Below are positions 58,582 through 64,000 of a stretch of DNA of 64,000 nucleotides, in pieces. The stretch is taken from the NCBI GenBank assembly GCA_003116975.1, contig BGKB01000124.1, positions 62,001-126,000 on the forward strand, written 5' to 3'. A model generated the notes under the pieces. It had not been told where the DNA came from. It did no database searches and was given only the letters and a program-made list of their open reading frames with translations. This stretch comes from Aurantiochytrium sp. KH105. Taxonomy: Eukaryota > Sar > Bigyra > Thraustochytrida > Thraustochytriidae. Every line of letters begins with the position of its first letter. Within the stretch, counting starts at the first letter, position 1. Both the position numbers and the translations under genes were made by a program.

Positions 58582-58927
58582 CACCAAGATAACAGAAAGA
58601 CAGGAAATTTTAGATGGAGATTTATACGAAACGTAGTGCGGTTCATCCTCTTTGCTCCTTCTTCTTGATCGACCGTTCGTTCGTATTCATGAACTGCCAA
58701 GCATTTGGATTGACGTACGTTCGCCGTTCCAAAAGAAAGGTTGTACGCTATAAGAACCCTCTTCTTTTTTTTTTCCAACGCCTTGTGGAAAATACAAACC
58801 GGAGAGCACAAAAACTTTGCGTCTCGAAGCCTCAAATTCCTTCACGAGCAACAGGCAGACCAGGCAGGCAAAAGGCCCGACAGACTGGCAGACAGAAAGA
58901 GAGGCGGTCGGCGCTTCTGCTAAACAT
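58582..58927. other. Convergent intergenic region (UTP11 and EF-hand gene)
   Basis: About 350 bases holding two 3' UTRs, with a T-run at 58766-58775 and GGCAGACC/AGACAGACT-like units near 58853-58900. No gene seen. Confidence 0.6.
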
Positions 58928-59590
58928 TTACTCGAAGGGAAGCTTGTCGATGGTAAAGTCCTTGCGGTCGAGCGCAGCCTGGTAGGCCACCCACTCATAA
59001 AAGAGAATCTTGCCGCCGTTGTTGCGGTCGAGACTGTGAAAGAGAATCGTGGCGCTCTCCTCGCTGAGCTCGCGACCAAAGATCTCCTTGCTGTGCCTCT
59101 TCATCTCCTCGTAGGAGATACGGCGATCATTGTCGTCGTCAATGCTCTCAAACTTATCCCACAGCTTGGTAAAGTAGTCAAGGTAGCCAAAGAAGTCGCG
59201 GAACTCGCGCTTCGAAATGAAGCCATTGTTGTTGCGGTCAATGCACTGGTACGCGCGCATCACAGCCGGCTTGTTGTCGTACTCCGGGAAGTTCTCGACA
59301 ATCATCTTGTCAAGTTCGGCAAGAGACGAGAACCCGTTCCCGTTGTAGTCGCACAACTTCCAGAGCTCCTCGAGCTTGTCATTCGCCGGAGGATAGTCGA
59401 TCTTGCCCACCGAAAGTTCACGCCTCTTTTCGCCGACAAACTTTTGCGCTGCCTTGAGCATGTTCACAATATCCTGCTGCTGCTCGCCATCGTTGTAGGC
59501 CCAGGCCTCTTCGAGAGACTTCTTAAAGGCCTCGATATCGTTGCTGCCCTCTGCGAGCTTGCCACCCTGCGCTGAAGCTCCGGCGCCCAT
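58928..59590 (-). CDS. Four-EF-hand calcium-binding protein with N-myristoylation signal (calflagin-like layout)
   Basis: 220 residues, ATG at 59590. The N-terminus MGAGASAQGG is a consensus N-myristoylation signal (Gly2, Ser6). Four EF-hand loops occur in order: DYNGNGFSSLAE (81-92), DRNNNGFISKRE (118-129), DDDNDRRISYEE (151-162, Gly6 replaced by Arg) and DRNNGGKILFYE (188-199, last position Glu). The overall plan (short myristoylated N-terminus and four EF-hands, ~210-220 residues) resembles flagellar calcium-binding proteins/calflagins, though I claim layout and not orthology. It likely binds Ca2+ and associates with a membrane, and is a potential cargo for the UNC119 encoded at 33191-33937. 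Convergent with UTP11. EF-hand call firm; flagellar role inferred. Confidence 0.88.
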   Translation of the reverse strand: MGAGASAQGGKLAEGSNDIEAFKKSLEEAWAYNDGEQQQDIVNMLKAAQKFVGEKRRELSVGKIDYPPANDKLEELWKLCDYNGNGFSSLAELDKMIVENFPEYDNKPAVMRAYQCIDRNNNGFISKREFRDFFGYLDYFTKLWDKFESIDDDNDRRISYEEMKRHSKEIFGRELSEESATILFHSLDRNNGGKILFYEWVAYQAALDRKDFTIDKLPFE

Positions 59591-61073
59591 GGTTCGAAAG
59601 TAAAATAACTAGCTCTGCACGCCTTGCACGTACGCGTGTGGTGCGATGAGGTGTGATGCGATGGAATGCGATGCGATGCGATGCGATGTGATTGCTTCTC
59701 TGTTTGCTTGAGCGATTGTGACGACCTTGTCGCACTCGTGTATTCGTGTTGGAGCTGCCGACACACGTTCACGGTCAATCAAAAACACACAACCGATACG
59801 AAAGCACTTCACTCGTTTAGGCTGAGCGACAACCATCATCAGCCTGGCTGCTCGCGAAACGGCCAGCTTCCTGCTTTTCCTTTAGCTAGTAGCATGTTAC
59901 CTCAGGCTGCAGCGCTTGTCTTGGGCGCTTATTTTTTTCTACCACAAGTTTGCTACAAATCGTCGCAACCGCTCTATTTTTTTTAGAGAACAGGATCTAG
60001 AATTTGCGAGATGGCCTCTTTCTGTTCTTGCACTGCATTCAGGCCAGGCCTACCTACCAGAAACAAACTGCGCTGCTGCTGCTGCTCCTTCGCAAATTAA
60101 CGTAGGGGCACGAGCCAGTCAGGACGGATTTGCGCCAAGCACAATCAAAATTTGAAGGCCGGCCACGATTTCGAGAGAGAAAAGAAAGATGGGGAGGGGG
60201 GATATAAAGGAGCACTCTGTCGGCAACAGATCGAATTTCGTACCAGTCCGCATCATTCTCCGCAGCTCGCAGCCGTTCATCCGCCATTCCCGCGCCTCCT
60301 GTCTGACCATGACCGCCTCTCACAGTCAGTCAAATTCATTGCTCTACGAAGTAGGCCTGCTTGTAGAGTTGTACTCGTAGCAGTCATAGTAGTAGCCTAC
60401 GAGTAGTCCTCCTACGTAGTCGTATAGTAGTATACCGTGGAATCTCAACCGATACATTTTTTCCACAATGTCTGCTACTCCCGTCACCTTCTCCTCCCCC
60501 ATCCCTCTCGACAGCGCCACGTCCGGCTGCGGCTCCCGGCCCGAGGCCCACCGCTGGCCGCCGTCTGCCCGCTCCCCGCTTCAAGTCGCGCGGCCCAGGC
60601 AGCTGGGCCCTCCTGGAGCCCAGCGCGGCGGCGGCTTCCCGGCCTGTGAGGCGTCGCAGGCAGCCAGCTCCGTCGGCGAGGCAGGCCGAGGTCGCGTCAG
60701 CATGCAGCACGCAGCAGCGTGCAGCAGAGCCCGCTCCCGGTTCGGCGCCGGCCAGCTGGACGCGAGCGGCGGCGGCCTCGCGCGCGGGCGGCCTTCGCGG
60801 GCGAGCAGGGCGGGCAGCGGGCGGCGGAGCGGAAGCGGAAGCGGAAGCGGCCTGCAGAAAGGCCGCCGCGGCGCGCGTCGCGGGAGCCCGATCTGGCGTC
60901 GAACTCGCGGACACCGTGCGCGCGCGGGCTAGCGAGCTAGCTAGCTAGCTAGCCGCGAGAGAACTCCGCGCGTGCGCGGGGTTGGGCGAGGAGAAGAGCG
61001 AGGAGGCGGAGCGCGAGGCTCGGGAGAGAAGAGGGAGGAGAGGACTTTCCTTTCGAGAGGTTGCGACCGACCG
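59591..61073. other. Divergent region between EF-hand and class C receptor genes
   Basis: About 1.5 kb. Contains a GATGC repeat (59645-59692), T-runs at 59930-59937 and 59977-59984, a TAG/GTA-rich stretch with TATAGTAGTATACC at 60423-60436, a GC-rich block from 60480 to 60930, and GCTA units at 60930-60952. A 154-codon plus frame at 60468 and a 176-codon minus frame (60384-60914) are Arg/Ala/Pro-rich and not supported as genes. Confidence 0.5.
59645..59692. repeat. GATGC/GATGT pentanucleotide repeat
   Basis: About eight imperfect GATGC units, ~60 bases upstream of the EF-hand gene start, so likely within its 5' UTR or promoter. Confidence 0.85.
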
Positions 61074-62117
61074 ATGACCGAGCTGGCAGTCTCGCAGCTG
61101 TGCGGCGGCCTGAGCGTGGCGTACCCGGTCAAGAATGCGTACACGTACGCGTCCTTTGCGCTGACAGCGCTGAGCTTTATGGCGTGCGCCGGGTGGATCG
61201 GGGTGCTCATGTGGCTGCGTAAGACGCCAGTGATGCAGATTTCGCAATGGCACCTACTGCTCGGCTACGTCGTGAGCTTTATGTGTATGAACTGCTCGGC
61301 CGTCGTCCGCACAGCAAACTCCTACAAACCTTTCTCCGACATGAGCTGTGTGGCGTGGGAATGGCTCGTGCACGTACCTCTTTCCTTCGTTCTTGGTGTC
61401 CTCACCGTCAAGGAGTACCGGACCTTGCAGTTACGGGTCAAGACGCGACGCTTGCAAAAGACAGATTTGCCCACGCCGTACATCGTCGGCTACCTGTCTT
61501 CGACCTTTGTCATTGCTTGCATTATTCTCTCCATCTGGACGGCTCTTGACCCGCCTTCGGTGGACCCTTGCCTCAATTACCAGTGCAACCCGAACAACTT
61601 TGCCGCGTTTTGGACACTGATTGGATTTCAGGGCTTGCAGCTCTTCATACTGCTCGTTATTGCCTACAAGGACTACAATCAGGGCACAGTGGGCGGCGAG
61701 GGTCTCGGCATTCTCATCAATGCTGCTTCTGTGATCACCTATTTCGCGACTGTCCTTGCGGCCACAGTCAGCAACCCTACGAGTCGGAGCGACGGCGGGA
61801 ATGAGCTCAACGAGTCAAACTCTGTAGAGGCTTTTGTCAATGCGTTTATGCTGTTTCTGGCCACGACTGTCTCTTTGGGAGGTATTCTTTTACCCAAATT
61901 GCGGTATCGTCATTTGCCTCAAGACGAGATTCTTAGACTTTTTCTGGAAAAAGGCGGCAGTGGTAGCTCGAAGCGTCCAGCCTCGGGCAAGTCCGAGGCC
62001 CGAGCAGATCCCGGACCTTCTGGCAAGTCTGTTTCACATGGTGGGAATGAGGAATCCCCATCTGCGCAAAAGGATCCATCCAATGAATCAGCCAACGGCG
62101 CCTTGGCACAAGTTTAG
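61074..62117 (+). CDS. Seven-transmembrane class C GPCR-like protein without an extracellular ligand domain
   Basis: 347 residues from the ATG at 61074 (GACCGATGACC); the frame reaches a GTG at 60972 through UTR-like sequence. Seven hydrophobic helices are evident: ~23-48, WHLLLGYVVSFMCMNCSAVV, VAWEWLVHVPLSFVLGVLTV, YIVGYLSSTFVIACIILSIW, FAAFWTLIGFQGLQLFILLV, GILINAASVITYFATVLAAT and VEAFVNAFMLFLATTVSLGG. TM2-TM3 with MSCVAWEW and VLGVLTVKEYRTLQL (TM3 to intracellular loop 2) resemble the 7tm_3 (GABA-B/mGlu) core. Only ~20 residues precede TM1, so the venus-flytrap module is absent, and the C-terminal tail is Ser/Lys-rich and disordered. It may signal through G proteins or serve as a partner subunit. 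Class C assignment moderate; 7TM topology strong. Confidence 0.8.
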   Translation: MTELAVSQLCGGLSVAYPVKNAYTYASFALTALSFMACAGWIGVLMWLRKTPVMQISQWHLLLGYVVSFMCMNCSAVVRTANSYKPFSDMSCVAWEWLVHVPLSFVLGVLTVKEYRTLQLRVKTRRLQKTDLPTPYIVGYLSSTFVIACIILSIWTALDPPSVDPCLNYQCNPNNFAAFWTLIGFQGLQLFILLVIAYKDYNQGTVGGEGLGILINAASVITYFATVLAATVSNPTSRSDGGNELNESNSVEAFVNAFMLFLATTVSLGGILLPKLRYRHLPQDEILRLFLEKGGSGSSKRPASGKSEARADPGPSGKSVSHGGNEESPSAQKDPSNESANGALAQV

Positions 62118-62595
62118 CTGCGCAATCGAGGCTCAATACAAGCTTTTGTCTCCGCTCCCCTCTCCTCGGCCCTCTTTTGTCCTTTTTTTTTTTTCCTCGT
62201 TTGTAGCTATACCCGTCGGGTTTTAAAAATTCAAAAACTTGTTGTAGGTTACCTAACTCCTCGCGAATTCCTGTTTTCATATTAATTCGAGGCCATTGAC
62301 AATTCACCCTATCCTCTGATACCCCCTTTCACCTCCTTTCCTTCAGGCAGAACCAAGCAAAACTGTGAACAGACATTTCCTTTTCATTCTCTTTCTCTTT
62401 CGACTTTTATTCCTATCGCTATAATACGTTTCCCGTGGCTGCTGACGGCTTGGGAGAAAAACTAAGGGCGCGAGGTCCGCTCGCTCGCGTCAGCAGGACT
62501 CCTTGCCTCTTTCCATTCTTCCTCCCTTTCAATCTTGCTTTGCACACCATCCGCAGACTTCGCGCCGATATAAATCATCATCATCATCACCATTA
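62118..62595. other. Convergent intergenic region (class C receptor and RRP45)
   Basis: Two 3' flanks; T-runs at 62183-62192, TTTTAAAAATTCAAAAAC near 62220-62237, and CATCATCATCATCACC at 62575-62592. No gene seen. Confidence 0.6.
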
Positions 62596-63465
62596 TCAAG
62601 AAGACACAGTCGAGTCGGAAATCACCTTACACAAGAACGCAGAGCGCTCGGCTGCCAGAGAGACCAGACGTGCGAGCTGCGCAGGCTCGAGGGCAGGCGA
62701 GCCAAATTTGTGGACGCCGCAAATCTCGCGGTGCGCATTGACAATGACAGTCAGTTTGCCGTCCTGCGCAAGCTCCTCGCGATCTGTGGGATCGAGCAGA
62801 AAGAACTTTTCCTGGTCCTTGGTCACCTCAGAGTCGCCATCAATGTCTTCTGAGCGAAAGAGAGCAAAGGAAATTGCCAGAGGCGTGTGATGAACGCTCA
62901 GAGGCACCGGTTCACGGTCTTCGAGATCAAAAATTTTGACCGTGTTTCCGACGACAGAAACGTCCGGGCGGCGGTAATGGCAAAGAGCCCCAAAGGCCGC
63001 CAAACAGCCGCAATCGGCAATGTTGCCAGCATCATTGATGATACTCACATCCACCTGAATGCACCAAACTTTGCGGCCTGCCACGATGCACAGACCTTCG
63101 AGGTCGATGGTGCGGGACTCGAGCAGAGCGTTTTCCAAAAGCGTCGAAACCTGCGCAGCCTCGAGGCCCATGTTTCTCCGCTGCGAGGCATCCCAGTCCT
63201 CGCGGCCCATGGCGGACAGCACGACATTGACGCGGAGAATGCCTTCGTTCGGGCGATCTGCGAACGGGGCCACGGGGCTGGCGCTCACCACTGCGAGCGT
63301 GCACGTGTCCCCGAGCCGAGCCTCGCACTGCGCCTGGCCCGTGGCGCGGTTGCGTTGCACCTTGAGCTCCACGTCGCGGCCCATGTTCGCCTCGCGGCCG
63401 TCGCCGCGGAACCTGCCCAGCCTGCGAATGAACGCCTTCTCCACGTCCGACTGCGCGCCCATCAT
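62596..63465 (-). CDS. RRP45: Exosome complex component RRP45 (EXOSC9-type RNase PH subunit)
   Basis: 289 residues using the first of two adjacent ATGs (63465/63462); the frame runs 109 codons further to a TTG and includes no domain sequence. The RNase PH fold reads VEKAFIRRLGRFRGDGREA, then VELKVQRNRATGQAQCEARL (strand motif), LLENALLESRTIDLEGLCIV, the RRP45 signature CIVAGRKVWCIQVDVSIIND, GCLAAFGALCHYRRPDVSVV, and REPVPLSVHHTPLAISFALF. It is one of the six ring subunits of the RNA exosome, which threads RNA to the catalytic subunits in nucleus and cytoplasm and is itself inactive. The C-terminal tail is shorter than that of human EXOSC9 and resembles yeast Rrp45. Firm call. Confidence 0.95.
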   Translation of the reverse strand: MMGAQSDVEKAFIRRLGRFRGDGREANMGRDVELKVQRNRATGQAQCEARLGDTCTLAVVSASPVAPFADRPNEGILRVNVVLSAMGREDWDASQRRNMGLEAAQVSTLLENALLESRTIDLEGLCIVAGRKVWCIQVDVSIINDAGNIADCGCLAAFGALCHYRRPDVSVVGNTVKIFDLEDREPVPLSVHHTPLAISFALFRSEDIDGDSEVTKDQEKFFLLDPTDREELAQDGKLTVIVNAHREICGVHKFGSPALEPAQLARLVSLAAERSAFLCKVISDSTVSS

Positions 63466-64000
63466 CGTCTCCGCCTTCTCCGCGCCGCGCCTCTCCCGGT
63501 CTGCGCGCAGCCTCCGCGGCCGCCGCGCCCCTGCTCCGTCGCGCGAGCCCTTCCTCAGGCTCGGGGTCTGCGCGCCTGCCGCCACCAACAGCTCGGCTGT
63601 GATGACCAAAAATGAGGAATAAATTTGCGCAACGCATTTTGTATGCGCAACGCATTTTGCATCCCAGAGCGAGCGCGACTTGCCCGCCAGTCTTTCTGTC
63701 AAAAAGAAAAAAGGCTGACTTGCGGGCGCTGCATTCCCGACTTTGCGGGCGCGAGAAATACCGTGCTTTTCCATTGCCGGCACGCTTTGCAAGTGGTGGG
63801 TGGCGAGGCGAGGCGAGGCGAGGCGAGCAAAGGCCCATCAGGAGCGAGAGACCCGCGCGCACCGGCACGGCGTGCGAGCGAGGGGAGAGCGCGAGCGCCG
63901 CGAAGGGCTCGTCGATGCGCTCGGCGTGGACTCGAGCGAGCGCTTTGCTGTGTGGAGGAAACGCGCGGGCAGTGGGAAGCGCGCAGACGAGGACGAGGAC
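63466..64000. other. Right-end region with a 16-bp direct repeat; possible start of another gene
   Basis: Contains two copies of TGCGCAACGCATTTTG (63626-63641 and 63644-63659), a GAGGC/GCGAG repeat (63800-63826) and, from about 63840 to the edge, an open plus-strand frame reading LVDALGVDSSERFAVWRKRA that looks protein-like but has no ATG within the window. It could be the first coding exon of the next gene or coincidence. Confidence 0.4.
63626..63659. repeat. Tandem direct repeat, 16 bp twice, 18-bp period
   Basis: Two exact copies of TGCGCAACGCATTTTG separated by two bases, 160-195 bases upstream of the RRP45 start. Candidate paired protein-binding site or remnant of a duplication. Confidence 0.85.

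Noticed and set aside
60384-60914. 176-codon minus frame and 154-codon plus frame at 60468
   Set aside because: Overlapping GC-rich frames dominated by Arg/Ala/Pro/Gly; lie in the promoter spacer of the class C receptor.

Overview
The window looks like nuclear DNA from an intron-poor, GC-rich, flagellated protist. Most genes are single uninterrupted reading frames of 120 to 1,800 codons on both strands, separated by 0.3-1.9 kb of GC-rich, low-complexity or microsatellite DNA. Starts mostly sit in an A-rich or ACC/AAG-ATG context. Gene content is plainly eukaryotic: UTP11, RRP45, ribosomal P1, UNC119, an ERK-type MAP kinase, a class C GPCR, AVT3/SLC36-like transport and a tRNA-type adenosine deaminase. 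A probable outer-dynein-arm docking protein and UNC119 point to cilia or flagella. By style (few introns, high GC, CAG-rich coding tracts) a thraustochytrid or other labyrinthulomycete stramenopile is my best guess, but this is inference and not proven by any single sequence. I saw no rRNA, tRNA, CRISPR array or transposon.

Layout. 1-5.3 kb: 3' end of an unknown gene, a membrane-anchored thioredoxin, and a coiled-coil ODA-docking-like protein with polyQ (minus). 5.6-5.9 kb: two adjacent minisatellites. 6.1-7.3 kb: aspartate aminotransferase (minus). 8.9-14.3 kb: a giant SF1 helicase with the bacterial DUF4011-helicase-nuclease-like domain order plus a eukaryotic acidic/basic tail. 15-17.5 kb: WW-ankyrin protein (minus). 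18.5-20.3 kb: adenylate kinase fused to hotdog thioesterase-like domains. 20.4-21.6 kb: SDR (minus). 22.7-24.5 kb: flavin monooxygenase. 24.8-25.9 kb: DUF218 protein (minus). 26.7-27.3 kb: small PHAX-domain protein. 28.1-30.4 kb: orphan membrane protein. 30.8-32.1 kb: 3-oxoacyl-ACP synthase II. 33.2-33.9 kb: UNC119. 34.2-36.7 kb: LRR-adenosine deaminase fusion (minus). 37.1-37.6 kb: a two-exon small coiled-coil gene with the clearest intron of the window. 38.5-39.9 kb: divergent Amt/Rh channel. 40.6-45.9 kb: 1,766-residue orphan helical protein with polyQ. 46.8-47.4 kb: tentative two-exon gene. 47.8-48.4 kb: NHL-type propeller (minus). 49.5-52.2 kb: PH domain-MAP kinase. 52.9-53.2 kb: ribosomal P1 (minus). 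55.1-57.2 kb: amino acid transporter. 57.7-58.6 kb: UTP11. 58.9-59.6 kb: myristoylatable EF-hand protein (minus). 61.1-62.1 kb: 7TM class C receptor. 62.6-63.5 kb: exosome subunit RRP45 (minus).

There is no operon logic; neighbours are mostly functionally unrelated, as usual in eukaryotes. Themes do recur: flagellar/cilia trafficking (ODA docking protein, UNC119, N-myristoylatable EF-hand protein), RNA metabolism (helicase, PHAX domain, deaminase, UTP11, RRP45, P1), and acyl/lipid chemistry (KAS II, adenylate kinase-thioesterase fusion). The most unusual items are the bacterial-type DUF4011 helicase whose nuclease-like domain seems to have lost its acidic residues, the adenylate kinase-hotdog fusion, the LRR-deaminase fusion, and a class C GPCR core without a ligand-binding ectodomain.

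Method limits: all family calls are by eye from translated sequence. Several long frames begin at TTG or GTG; I moved the starts to the first sensible ATG and say so.
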